Assembly: GCF_001905545.1 (NCBI RefSeq)
Contig: NZ_LIPD01000009.1
Location: 585,576 to 649,575 of the forward strand
Length of the DNA: 64,000 nt
Reading direction: 5' to 3'
From: Streptomyces sp. CB02056
Lineage (GTDB): Bacteria; Actinomycetota; Actinomycetes; Streptomycetales; Streptomycetaceae
Position 1 is the stretch's first letter. Each line of letters opens with the position of its first letter. Positions 1 to 7,550 of this stretch are shown in pieces. The position numbers were made by a program, and so were the translations under genes. Under the pieces are notes generated by a model. It worked only from the letters and a program-made list of their open reading frames with translations, was not told the DNA's origin and searched no databases.

Positions 1-9
1 CGACCTGGT

Positions 10-117
10 CTGACGGCGAACGGCGAACAGATGACAGATTTCGAAATCTGTCATCTGTCATCTGTTCGCTGAAAGTTGTCAGCCGTCAGCCGTCAGCCGT
101 CAGCCGTCAGCCGTCCG
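10..117. repeat. Inverted heptad-array element, copy A
   Basis: Seven-bp units run outward from a 10-nt centre at 38-47 (ATTTCGAAAT). Rightward on the + strand from 48 they read CTGTCAT, CTGTCAT, CTGTTCG, CTGAAAG, TTGTCAG, CCGTCAG four times (83-110) and CCGTCCG. Leftward on the - strand from 37 they read CTGTCAT, CTGTTCG, CCGTTCG, CCGTCAG. The centre and the first units form a perfect 32-nt palindrome at 27-58. The element is much more AT-rich than its surroundings. It lies just past the 3' end of the aldehyde dehydrogenase gene on the - strand. The same architecture recurs at three other places in this window. Confidence 0.85.
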
Positions 118-145
118 TCGGCCCCCGCCCCGTGCACCGGGTCCG

Positions 146-1573
146 CTAGTACTGCAGGGACTTGTACTGCAGGAACTCCTCCAGCCCGTGCCGGCCCAGC
201 TCACGGCCGAGGCCGGAGCTCTTGTAGCCGCCGAAGGGCGCGAGCGGGTTGAAGCGGCCGCCGTTGAGGTCCACCTGGCCGGTGTCGAGGCGGCGGGCGA
301 AGGCGGCGGCGGTGTCGGTGTCGCGGGCCCAGACGCCGCCGGCCAGACCGTACGGGGTGCCGTTGGCGAGTTCGGCGGCGTGGTCCTCGTCGCGGTAGCG
401 GAGGATCGCCAGGACCGGGCCGAAGACCTCCTCCTGGGCCACCGTCATCTCCGGGGTCACGTCGGCGAGCACGGTCGGGCGGACGTAGTAGCCGGTGGCG
501 GGTTCGGTGACCGGCTCGGAGCCGCCGACGACCAGCCGGGCGCCCTCGGCCAGCGCGCCGTCGATGTAGCCGCGCACCTGGGCCAGCTGCCTGGCGTTGA
601 CCAGCGGGCCGATCCGGGTCTGCGGGTCGGTCGGGTCGCCCGGCCGGTACCGGGCGGCGACCTCCTCGGCCCGGGCGACCGCCTCCTCGTACTGGTCCTC
701 GTGCACCAGCAGGCGGGTCAGCGCGTTGCAGGTCTGGCCCGAGTTGGCGAAGACGTTGGCGACGTTCGCCTTGACCGCCCGGGCCAGGTCGGCGCCGGGC
801 AGCACCACGTTGGCCGACTTGCCGCCCAGCTCCAGGGAGACCCGCTTCAGCCCCCGGCCGGCCGTCTCGGCGACCTGCCGGCCGACGGCGGTGGAACCGG
901 TGAACGAGACCAGGTCCACGTCCCGGTGCCCGACGAGCGCCGCGCCCGCCACCGCCCCGGTGCCGGTCACCAGGTTGAAGACGCCCGCCGGGAACCCGGC
1001 CGCGTGCACCAGCCGGGCGAACAGCCGGGCCACCAGCGGGGTGTCCTCGGCCGGCTTGAGGACCACCGGGCAGCCGGCCGCCAGGGCCGGGACGGTCTTG
1101 GCGACGATCTGGTGCAGCGGGTAGTTCCACGGCGTGATCGCCGCGACCACCCCGGCCGGCTCGGCGTGCACCACCGAGTTGCCGATCCGCTCCTCGAAGG
1201 GGTGCTCGGCGAGCAGGGTCAGGTAGGAGGTCGCCACGGCGAGCGGCAGCCCGGCGTGCACGGCGCCGGCGAAGCCGACCGGAGAGCCCAGCTCGGCGAC
1301 GACCGTCTCGGTGATCTCGTTCTGCGCGGCGGCGATCCCGTCCCGCAGCCGGGTCAGCAGCGCCAGCCGCTCCTCGGGGGTGGTCGTGCCCCAGGCGCGG
1401 GCCGCCCGGCGGGCCGCCGTCACCGCCGTGTCGACGTCGGTCGTGCCGCCGGCCGGCACGGTGGCCAGCACCTGTTCGGTCGCCGGGTTCAGTACGGTGA
1501 TCGACCCGGCGTCCCCGGAGGGCCGCCACTCGCCGTCGATGTACTGGTCGCTGTACTCCGCGTACTGCCGCAC
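146..1573 (-). CDS. Aldehyde dehydrogenase family protein (NAD(P)+-dependent)
   Basis: About 475 residues, the usual family length. It should oxidise an aldehyde to the carboxylate in the cytoplasm. Visible motifs are the PWNYPLHQ segment, FTGST of the cofactor site, ELGGKSANVV with the general-base Glu, NSGQTCNALTR with the catalytic Cys, EEVFGPVL and the C-terminal FGGYKSSGLGRE. The GTG at 1573 is chosen because GAGAGGA lies about 6 nt upstream; the frame stays open 26 codons further, but that extension does not look like family sequence. Substrate cannot be read from the sequence; betaine-aldehyde or gamma-aminobutyraldehyde types are possible. No operon partner is visible. Confidence 0.9.
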   Translation of the reverse strand: MRQYAEYSDQYIDGEWRPSGDAGSITVLNPATEQVLATVPAGGTTDVDTAVTAARRAARAWGTTTPEERLALLTRLRDGIAAAQNEITETVVAELGSPVGFAGAVHAGLPLAVATSYLTLLAEHPFEERIGNSVVHAEPAGVVAAITPWNYPLHQIVAKTVPALAAGCPVVLKPAEDTPLVARLFARLVHAAGFPAGVFNLVTGTGAVAGAALVGHRDVDLVSFTGSTAVGRQVAETAGRGLKRVSLELGGKSANVVLPGADLARAVKANVANVFANSGQTCNALTRLLVHEDQYEEAVARAEEVAARYRPGDPTDPQTRIGPLVNARQLAQVRGYIDGALAEGARLVVGGSEPVTEPATGYYVRPTVLADVTPEMTVAQEEVFGPVLAILRYRDEDHAAELANGTPYGLAGGVWARDTDTAAAFARRLDTGQVDLNGGRFNPLAPFGGYKSSGLGRELGRHGLEEFLQYKSLQY

Positions 1574-1680
1574 CGATCGTCCTCTCGTCCGCCCTTCAAC
1601 TAGCAGCGCTAGCCGAAGGTCAGTCAATGCGGCCCGGGCGGCCGCGCGCAAGAGTCAATCCCGACCGGCGGACCTGACGG

Positions 1681-2202
1681 TTACTTCGGAGCGAACCGCG
1701 CGGTGTACTCGTCGAACGGCTCGATGCCCACCTCCGCGCGCCGCTCGTCCAGCCGCTCCGGCTCCTCGCACGGCCACGGCACCGGGCGGCCGTCCGCCAC
1801 CGCGCCGATCTGCGTCCCGTAGCGCTGCTCCCGGCCCTCGTTGACCGCCAGCCGGTCCTGGAGGAAGGCCAGGTCGCGGGCCCCCGCCTCACCCCGGGCG
1901 ACGGCCTCGCCCATCAGTGCCGCCGCCCGCCGCTGGACGTCGAGCTGCCGGTCCGCGTGCTGCGCCACCAGCCACGCCGCCCGGGCGGCCTCGGGGCCGA
2001 CGGCGCGCTCGGTCGGCCAGCCGTGCGCCGCCATGATCTCCGCGAGCCGGTCCCCGTGCCGGGCGGTCAGCCGCCGCCAGGCCGCCTGCTCGGCCAGGTC
2101 GGGGCTGTTCGCCAGCCGGGCGGCCGCGCCGTCCTCGGCCATCATCCCGACCAGCTCCCGCGCGAGGGCCGGATCCTGACCGTACCGCTGTGCTTCCGTC
2201 AC
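1681..2202 (-). CDS. Small Ala/Arg-rich protein of unknown function (DUF6624-like)
   Basis: About 173 residues, soluble and mostly alpha-helical, with no signal peptide or membrane segment. The pattern ARLANSPDLAEQAAWRRL, AEIMAAHGWP, AAWLVAQHAD and a C-terminal YGTQ...EPFDEYTARF resembles actinobacterial proteins I remember as DUF6624. That match is from memory. The GTG at 2202 is preferred because AGGGAG lies about 10 nt upstream. The frame is open for 83 more codons, but these run through a 24-bp tandem repeat and encode low-complexity ARCASFP units, which are probably untranslated. It stands alone between two other - strand genes. Function unknown. Confidence 0.65.
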   Translation of the reverse strand: MTEAQRYGQDPALARELVGMMAEDGAAARLANSPDLAEQAAWRRLTARHGDRLAEIMAAHGWPTERAVGPEAARAAWLVAQHADRQLDVQRRAAALMGEAVARGEAGARDLAFLQDRLAVNEGREQRYGTQIGAVADGRPVPWPCEEPERLDERRAEVGIEPFDEYTARFAPK

Positions 2203-2338
2203 GTCGACGACGCTCCCTGTAGCCGGGCCCTCCTGCCGAGGACCGCCCGCCACCACGCTAGGCGCGGAGAACGCGACGAAGATCATCCCCGAAGACGGTG
2301 ACCCGGGGGTGCCGCCCACGGCAGAATGGATGCACACC

Positions 2339-2458
2339 GGGAACGAGGCGCACCGCGCACGCGGGAACGAAGCGCACCGCGCAGACGGGAACGAGGCGCA
2401 CCGCGCACGCGCCAACGGAGCGCTCCACGCACACGGCGACGGAACGCACACTCCCGCG
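2339..2458. repeat. 24-bp minisatellite, five units
   Basis: Five consecutive 24-bp units start at 2339, 2363, 2387, 2411 and 2435. Units 1 and 3 are identical, unit 2 differs at three positions, and units 4 and 5 are diverged. Each has the form GGGAACGAGGCGCACCGC followed by six more bases. The period is a multiple of three, so open frames persist on both strands, but none has a convincing start or family. The array fills the spacer between the start of the 1681-2202 gene and the terminator of the permease gene. Confidence 0.85.
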
Positions 2459-2467
2459 AGAGACGCC

Positions 2468-2501
2468 GAAGGGCCGGTCGGAGGAATCCGACCGGCCCTT
2501 C
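2468..2501 (-). terminator. Intrinsic terminator hairpin after the permease gene
   Basis: A perfect 14-bp stem (2468-2481 with 2488-2501, arm GAAGGGCCGGTCGG) with a 6-nt loop lies 15 nt past the permease stop codon. There is no long T run, as is common in high-GC actinomycetes. Confidence 0.7.
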
Positions 2502-2516
2502 ACCGTGTGACGAGGA

Positions 2517-4154
2517 TCAGACCCGGGACGGCTCCGCCGCCTCGGCGCCCTCGGCCTCCAGCATCTCCTCGCGGACCGCGGCCAGCGAGGGGTTGGCCCA
2601 GGCGCTGGCGACGCCCCAGTAGTAGAACGCCAGCCCGATCGCGGCGACGATCAGCAGGTCCCAGCCCTCCGGCAGGTAGCCGTGCCCGCCGAAGTCGGCG
2701 CTGCCCGCCCAGGAGACGCCGGCCATCACGAACAGGTACGCGACCATCCAGGCGCCCGCCTTCAGGTGCGGCTTCAGCACGGCGAACGGCTTGCGCAGCT
2801 CGTACCAGGCCCAGATCGGCAGGCCGGCGGCCATCAGCAGGATGACCTTGCCGGTGAGCGGCCAGCGGGCCCAGTAGAGCACCAGCGAGCCGAAGATCAT
2901 CGCGATCGGGGCGATCACCGGCATGGCGCGCAGCCGGACCGGCCGCGGCAGCTCGGGGGCCAGGCGGCGCAGCGCCATCACGGCGACCGGGCCGGTGATG
3001 TACGAGATCACGGTGGCCACCGAGACGATCTCGGCCAGCGAGCCCCAGCCGCGGAAGACCGCGAGGAACATGAACGCGACCACCAGGTTGAGCACCAGCG
3101 CCGGGCGCGGGATGCCGGTCTTGGCGTCGACCCTGCCGAAGATCTTCGGCAGGTGGCCGTTCTCCTGCACGCCGTGGATCATGCGCGAGGTGGTGGCGGC
3201 GTAGATCATGCCGGTGCCGGAGGGGGAGATGAAGGCGTCCGCGTAGAGCGTGATCGCGAGCCAGTTGAGGCCCCAGGCGATGGCCAGGTCGGCCAGCGGC
3301 GAGGTGTAGGAGAGGTTGCTCCAGCCGTTCGCCAGGTCGCCGCCCGGGATGGCGCCGAGGAAGGCGATCTGGAGCGCGACGTAGATCACCAGGGCGATCA
3401 GGATCGAGCCGATGACGGCCTTCGGCAGCGACTTGCCGGGGTTCTTGGCCTCGCCGGCCAGGTTCAGCGGGGACTGGAAGCCGTTGAAGGCCCAGACGAT
3501 GCCGGAGACCGCGACGGCGGTGAACACCGAGCTCCAGCCGTTCGGCGCGAAGCCGCCGTGGTCGGTGAAGTGCGCCGAGTCGAAGTGCGCGAAGAGCAGC
3601 GCACCGGCGGTCACCGTCGGGACGACGACCTTGAAGACGGTGATCGCGGTGTTGGTCTTGGCGAACAGCGTGATCGCGAACCAGTTGAGGGCGAAGTAGA
3701 CGAGCAGCAGCACGCTGGCCAGCGCCACGCCGCTGAGGGTCAGCTCCTTGCCGTCGTACAACCCTTGCGCCCAGCCGAAGTGCCAGGAGCTCATGTACTG
3801 CACGGAGGCGGTGGCCTCACCCGGGATGACCGAGACGATGGCGATCCAGTTGGCCCAGGCCGCCAGGTAGCCGGCCAGCGAGCCGTGCGAGTACTGGCCG
3901 TACCGGACCATGCCGCCGGCCTTGGGGAACATCGAGCCCAGCTCGCTGTAGGTGAGCGCGATGGTCAGCGCCACCGCGGCACCGATCACCCAGGCGAGGA
4001 TCGAGGCGGGTCCGGCGAGCTTGGCGGCCCGCTCGGCACCGAACAGCCACCCGGAGCCGATGATCGACCCCAGCCCGACCGCGGTCAGGCTGATCGTTCC
4101 GAGCGATCGGCGGTAGTTCTGGTGTGATGCCGTCGACGATTCGGGCTCACTCAA
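2517..4154 (-). CDS. APC-superfamily amino-acid permease (YveA/aspartate:proton symporter-like)
   Basis: 545 residues with about twelve hydrophobic helices, so an inner-membrane amino-acid/proton symporter. The first helix carries GLGSIIGSGWLFG, the glycine-rich substrate loop of APC transporters, followed by AKLAGPAS and TYSELGSMFPKAGG. These resemble Bacillus YveA (aspartate uptake) more than GABA or basic amino-acid permeases; the substrate is therefore a guess. The TTG at 4154 is supported by AGAGGA 8 nt upstream. The C-terminus after the last helix is short and Glu/Ala-rich. The gene is monocistronic, with its own terminator and an AT-richer leader (4155-4417). Confidence 0.85.
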   Translation of the reverse strand: MSEPESSTASHQNYRRSLGTISLTAVGLGSIIGSGWLFGAERAAKLAGPASILAWVIGAAVALTIALTYSELGSMFPKAGGMVRYGQYSHGSLAGYLAAWANWIAIVSVIPGEATASVQYMSSWHFGWAQGLYDGKELTLSGVALASVLLLVYFALNWFAITLFAKTNTAITVFKVVVPTVTAGALLFAHFDSAHFTDHGGFAPNGWSSVFTAVAVSGIVWAFNGFQSPLNLAGEAKNPGKSLPKAVIGSILIALVIYVALQIAFLGAIPGGDLANGWSNLSYTSPLADLAIAWGLNWLAITLYADAFISPSGTGMIYAATTSRMIHGVQENGHLPKIFGRVDAKTGIPRPALVLNLVVAFMFLAVFRGWGSLAEIVSVATVISYITGPVAVMALRRLAPELPRPVRLRAMPVIAPIAMIFGSLVLYWARWPLTGKVILLMAAGLPIWAWYELRKPFAVLKPHLKAGAWMVAYLFVMAGVSWAGSADFGGHGYLPEGWDLLIVAAIGLAFYYWGVASAWANPSLAAVREEMLEAEGAEAAEPSRV

Positions 4155-4417
4155 CGTATCGGTCCTCTCGCTCGTGGTTCATCGGGTGGTGTCGGTGTTT
4201 TTGCGATTTTGCGTCGGTATTTCGGACAAACGGAGAGCAGCCTAAGGTCCAAAAAGGGGCGAAAACCTCAGAGGAAGCTCAAACCATCCGATTGTTGCCA
4301 TCTCGTGTCCGGCGTCCGGGCCGATGCGGACCGGCGAGGAGACGGACGCCACAGCGCCAGGGAGGGCGGTGGCCAGGGACGGCGACCGGGGCCGGCCCAG
4401 GGGAAAGGGGCGGCCCG
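4155..4417. other. AT-richer spacer: permease leader region
   Basis: Between the permease start and the tRNA terminator I see no gene. The stretch near 4190-4300 is clearly less GC-rich than its neighbours, as expected of a promoter and 5' leader for the permease, but I cannot name a convincing -35/-10 pair. Confidence 0.4.
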
Positions 4418-4423
4418 AAAAAC

Positions 4424-4465
4424 GAAATTCCCCGTGGAAGCCTTTCGGCCTCCACGGGGAATTTC
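4424..4465 (-). terminator. Intrinsic terminator of tRNA-Leu, GAAA tetraloop
   Basis: On the - strand a 19-bp stem (arms 4424-4442 and 4447-4465, one G-U pair) closes a GAAA tetraloop and is followed by GTTTTTCGG. This is a textbook rho-independent terminator, a few bases after the tRNA 3' end. Such a U-tract terminator is rare in this GC-rich window. Confidence 0.9.
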
Positions 4466-4470
4466 GGCTG

Positions 4471-4555
4471 TGTCCGAGGGGGGACTTGAACCCCCACGCC
4501 CGATAAAGGGCACTAGCACCTCAAGCTAGCGCGTCTGCCATTCCGCCACCCGGAC
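4471..4555 (-). tRNA. tRNA-Leu (anticodon GAG)
   Basis: Read on the - strand the gene starts GTCCGGGTGGCGGAATGGC and ends CTCGGAC plus discriminator A; the 7-bp acceptor stem has one G-U pair. The anticodon arm is CTAGC-TTGAGGT-GCTAG, giving anticodon GAG. A long variable arm (TGCCC-TTTAT-CGGGCG region) identifies class II tRNA-Leu. The T loop GTTCAAGTC is normal. CCA is not encoded. A TAATGT sequence about 55 nt upstream could be the -10 box. The gene decodes CUC/CUU codons. Confidence 0.95.
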
Positions 4556-4948
4556 TGGGTGTGTGCTTCGGGGGCTTTTTCCTCGCCCCCTCGGCGACAG
4601 AGAGAACATTACCAGGGTTCTGGAGTGCTTCTCACCTGCGCTTCCTCGGGGCCGCGCCGGCCGACATCCTGGTCGGGCCGCTCCGGGGTCGCGGGGCCGC
4701 GGCGCACCGCCCGCACAGGTTGGTACGGCCTGTGAACGCGCTCGAATCCGGCCCGAACCGGTGGGGTCCGCGAAGGAACCGGTCGACTCCCGCACCGCCC
4801 GCGGTCGGTTGCGGCCGGAAGCGGTCCGACACGGGCAACTTGTCGACGGTGCCGCACCCGCCGCGACGGCTCTCCTAGCCTCTGTGGACCGAGGGCGCCA
4901 TGAAGCGGATCGCCTGATTCCCGGGTCGCGGACGAAGGGCGGCTGGAC
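4556..4948. other. 393-nt intergenic region, no gene seen
   Basis: Divergent spacer between tRNA-Leu (-) and the ATPase gene (+). It should contain both promoters; TAGCCT near 4877 could be a -10 element for the ATPase gene. Open frames here lack ribosome sites and protein-like composition. Confidence 0.4.
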
Positions 4949-5467
4949 GTGGAGCAGATCAGCGGAGCGGCGAAGGCCGAACCGAGACGCGGCAGGCCGG
5001 GGGAGGGCCCGGTCGGGGCCACGGCCTCCGCGGGCCCCACCGAGGGCGTGTGGCGCTTCCCGGTGCCCGCCACCGAGGCCTCGGTGCCGCTCACCCGGCA
5101 CGCGGTGCGCGACCGCCTGCTGGCCCAGGGCATGACCGGGGTGCGCTACCAGGAGCTGGTGGACGACCTGTTGCTGATCGTCTCGGAGCTGGTGAGCAAC
5201 GCGGTGACGCACGCCGCCGAGCTGTCGCCCGAGGTGGTCACCGAGCTGTCGCTGCGCCGGGCCTGGGTGCGGGTATCGGTCGAGGACGGGGACCCGTACC
5301 GGCCGAAGGCGCTGGAGAACGACACCGGACGCACCGGCGGGCGCGGCCTGCTGCTGGTGAAGAGCGTCACCCTGCAGGCCGGCGGGGTGTGCGACGTCGA
5401 AGACACGGGGGAGGGCGGCAAGGTCATCTGGGCCTCGCTGCCCGTTCCCCCGGGGCCCGACCACTGA
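4949..5467 (+). CDS. ATP-binding protein, anti-sigma-factor (RsbW/HATPase_c_2) type
   Basis: 172 residues with a single GHKL ATPase fold. The N box is LLIVSELVSNAVTHA (Glu and Asn for Mg-ATP), the G1 region is VSVEDGDPYRP and the G2 region is TGGRGLLLVKSV. No histidine-phosphotransfer or sensor domain is present. Streptomycetes carry dozens of such small kinases, which act as anti-sigma factors, serine kinases of anti-anti-sigma proteins, or partners of SpoIIE-like phosphatases. No partner lies beside it, so its target is unknown. The GTG start at 4949 has AAGGGCGG about 7 nt upstream. It is convergent with idi. Confidence 0.85.
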   Translation: MEQISGAAKAEPRRGRPGEGPVGATASAGPTEGVWRFPVPATEASVPLTRHAVRDRLLAQGMTGVRYQELVDDLLLIVSELVSNAVTHAAELSPEVVTELSLRRAWVRVSVEDGDPYRPKALENDTGRTGGRGLLLVKSVTLQAGGVCDVEDTGEGGKVIWASLPVPPGPDH

Positions 5468-5551
5468 CCGGCCGGGCCGGACGCCGGACCGACGGCCGAC
5501 ACCTCCGGACCGCCGGTCGGGACGGCCGGACCACCGGCCGGGGCGGGCGGA

Positions 5552-6205
5552 CTACCAGTCCCGCCCGGCGATCTCCCGGATGCCCGGCAGCGCGGCCTCG
5601 AAGACCGTCTCGAACCAGACCGAGAACGGCCGCTCCGCCCGCAGCTCGCGCAGCTCCTGCGCGGTCACGAAGGCGAAGTCGTCCACCTCCTCCGGGGCGG
5701 GCTCGACCGGCGCGGTGACCAGTCCCACGAACAGGTGGTTCCACTCCCGCTCGATCAGCCCGGACGCCTCGTCCGGCAGGTCGTAGCGGACGGTGCCCGC
5801 CTCGCACAGCAGCGCCGGTGCGACACCCAGCTCCTCGGCGGTGCGCCGGGCGGCGGCGACGAACGGCGGCTCGTCCGGGTACGGGTGGCCGCAGCAGGTG
5901 TTCGACCAGACGCCGGGGGAGTGGTACTTGCCGAGGGCCCGGCGCTGGAGCAGCAGCCGGCCCTGGCGGTCGAACAGGAAGACCGAGAAGGCCCGGTGCA
6001 GCCGGCCCGGCTGCTGGTGGGCCCAGAGCTTCTCGCCGGTGCCGATCGTGACGCCCGCGTCGTCGACCAGTTCCAGCAGGATCTCGGTTCCGACGGGGGC
6101 GGACCCGGTGGCCCGGGGGTCGACCGTCACATCGGTCTCCACGTCGAGACCGGTGTCGATCTCGGCCGCGAAGTGCGTGGGATCGGTCGGAAGACTCTGG
6201 GGCAT
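5552..6205 (-). CDS. idi: Isopentenyl-diphosphate delta-isomerase, type I
   Basis: 217 residues with the Nudix-like type I IDI fold. It interconverts IPP and DMAPP in the cytoplasm. Visible are the Cys-containing SNTCCGHP motif (catalytic Cys and metal-binding His), the FLFDRQGRLLLQRR strand-turn, the metal and Glu cluster ARRTAEELGV and EWNHLFVG with the catalytic Glu. The ATG at 6205 has AGAGG 4 nt upstream and is preferred to an in-frame GTG at 6256 that has no ribosome site. It lies near the hopanoid operon, which consumes its product. From memory, S. coelicolor also has idi (SCO6750) next to its hopanoid cluster. Confidence 0.93.
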   Translation of the reverse strand: MPQSLPTDPTHFAAEIDTGLDVETDVTVDPRATGSAPVGTEILLELVDDAGVTIGTGEKLWAHQQPGRLHRAFSVFLFDRQGRLLLQRRALGKYHSPGVWSNTCCGHPYPDEPPFVAAARRTAEELGVAPALLCEAGTVRYDLPDEASGLIEREWNHLFVGLVTAPVEPAPEEVDDFAFVTAQELRELRAERPFSVWFETVFEAALPGIREIAGRDW

Positions 6206-6794
6206 GGGGCCTCTTTCGGGAGCGGGAGCAACGGGAGCATCGGGTGTCTCCGACACACCGGGCGGAGTGCGGCGGACACAGCGGGGGCACCGGCGCCGGC
6301 GTCGGCATCCAGTCTGCCGTATGGGTGGCGGTCGGCAGGGGTCCCACGCACAACCGGGCGGATCATGACCCGGAGGAGTCGGAAACCGTCCAGAGAAGGG
6401 TCCGGGATGCCCTCGTAAGAGTCACAGAATTCGCAGAACCGTTCGGCGTGCGTTCGGAGCCCGTTCGACCGGCCCGGCGCCTCCTCACGGCCTCCCCGCA
6501 CTGTCCCGCAGGCGGCGCCCGGGCGGATCCGGTGCGGCCCCCGGGCGGCCCGACGGCCGTTCGACGGGCCCTCCGCGGCCGCCCGTCCGCCGCCCCGCCG
6601 CCGCCCCCGGGCAGGGCGGGCGCGTTCTGGCCGGTCGCCCCGGTCGCCTACCATCACATACGACACGGTGCCCGGATCTGTGCCGGCACCGGCGCGCCGC
6701 CGCCCGGCCCGGTCGAACACCGGACCGGGGGCCCCGGTGGCGCCGCCGCCCCCGGCACGGCCCCGCGCACAGCACGACGGATCAGGAGACCCGC
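6206..6794. other. 589-nt divergent regulatory region, no gene seen
   Basis: Spacer between idi (-) and the six-gene surface-compound operon (+). The part at 6360-6460 is AT-richer than average and should hold promoters. TACCAT near 6650, with a weak TTCTGG upstream, is a possible -10/-35 for the + strand operon. Open frames across it are low-complexity Pro/Arg/Gly and I do not accept them as genes. Confidence 0.4.
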
Positions 6795-7550
6795 ATGATC
6801 GGCCTCGTTCTGGCAGCCGGCGCCGGCCGCCGGCTGCGCCCGTACACCGACACCCTGCCCAAGGCGCTGGTGCCGGTCGACGGGGAACGGACCGTCCTGG
6901 ACCTCACGCTCGGCAACTTCGCCGAGGTCGGTCTGCGCGATGCCGCGATCGTCGTCGGCTACCGCAAGGAGGCGGTGTACGACCGCAAGGACGCCCTGGA
7001 GAGCAAGTACGGCGTCAAGCTCCACCTCGTCGAGAACGACAAGGCCGAGGAGTGGAACAACGCCTACTCGCTCTGGTGCGCCCGCGACCTGTTCGCCGAG
7101 GGCCTGCTGCTCGCCAACGGCGACACCGTCCACCCGGCCTCCGTCCAGCGCACCATGCTGGAGGGCAACCGGCGCCTGACCGACGCCGGCGCCGCCCCCG
7201 GCATCCTGCTCGCCCTCGACACGGTGAAGAAGCTCGCCGACGAGGAGATGAAGGTCGTCGTCGACCCGGCCACCGGCATGCGCCGGATCACCAAGCTGAT
7301 GGAGCCGGCCGAGGCGAGCGGCGAGTACATCGGCCTCACGGTGATCAACCCGTCCGCCGCCGCCGACCTGACCGACGCGCTGCGCGCCACCTACGAGCGC
7401 GACCCGCAGCTGTACTACGAGGACGGCTACCAGGAGATGGTGAACCGCGGCCTGCGGATCGACGTCCAGCCGATCGGCGAGGTCTCCTGGGTCGAGGTCG
7501 ACAACCACGACGACCTGGCGAAGGCGCGGGAGATCGCGTGCCGGTACTGA
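6795..7550 (+). CDS. Sugar/polyol-phosphate nucleotidyltransferase (CTP-type)
   Basis: 251 residues. It begins with MIGLVLAAGAGRRLRPYT and LPKALVPV, the nucleotide-binding loop and Lys of the GlmU/RfbA/LicC nucleotidyltransferase fold; NGDTVHP holds the metal-binding Asp. Relatives are often labelled phosphocholine cytidylyltransferase. Given the adjacent glycerol-phosphate dehydrogenase and CDP-alcohol phosphotransferase, I infer that it activates a polyol phosphate with CTP. First gene of the operon: GGAG lies 6 nt before the ATG, and its last 13 nt overlap the next gene. Confidence 0.85.
   Translation: MIGLVLAAGAGRRLRPYTDTLPKALVPVDGERTVLDLTLGNFAEVGLRDAAIVVGYRKEAVYDRKDALESKYGVKLHLVENDKAEEWNNAYSLWCARDLFAEGLLLANGDTVHPASVQRTMLEGNRRLTDAGAAPGILLALDTVKKLADEEMKVVVDPATGMRRITKLMEPAEASGEYIGLTVINPSAAADLTDALRATYERDPQLYYEDGYQEMVNRGLRIDVQPIGEVSWVEVDNHDDLAKAREIACRY

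Noticed and set aside
10..117. CRISPR array or phage att site as an explanation of the heptad elements
   Set aside because: Units are 7 bp and contiguous with no spacers, no cas genes, no integrase and no tRNA overlap. CRISPR repeats are about 21-48 bp.
188..1603. Long + strand open frame opposite the aldehyde dehydrogenase gene
   Set aside because: Arg/Gly/Asp-rich composition with no family resemblance and opposite a clear enzyme; antisense open frames are expected at this GC content. The same reasoning removes dozens of long frames elsewhere, for example 14923-16263, 21158-22942 and 52142-54460 on the - strand.
2203..2451. N-terminal extension of the small unknown gene through the 24-bp repeats
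   Set aside because: It would encode repeated ARCASFP units; a GTG with a ribosome site lies at 2202.
6244..6798. Open + strand frame upstream of the nucleotidyltransferase gene
   Set aside because: Pro/Arg/Gly-rich, no ribosome site, no domain; it covers the expected promoter region.
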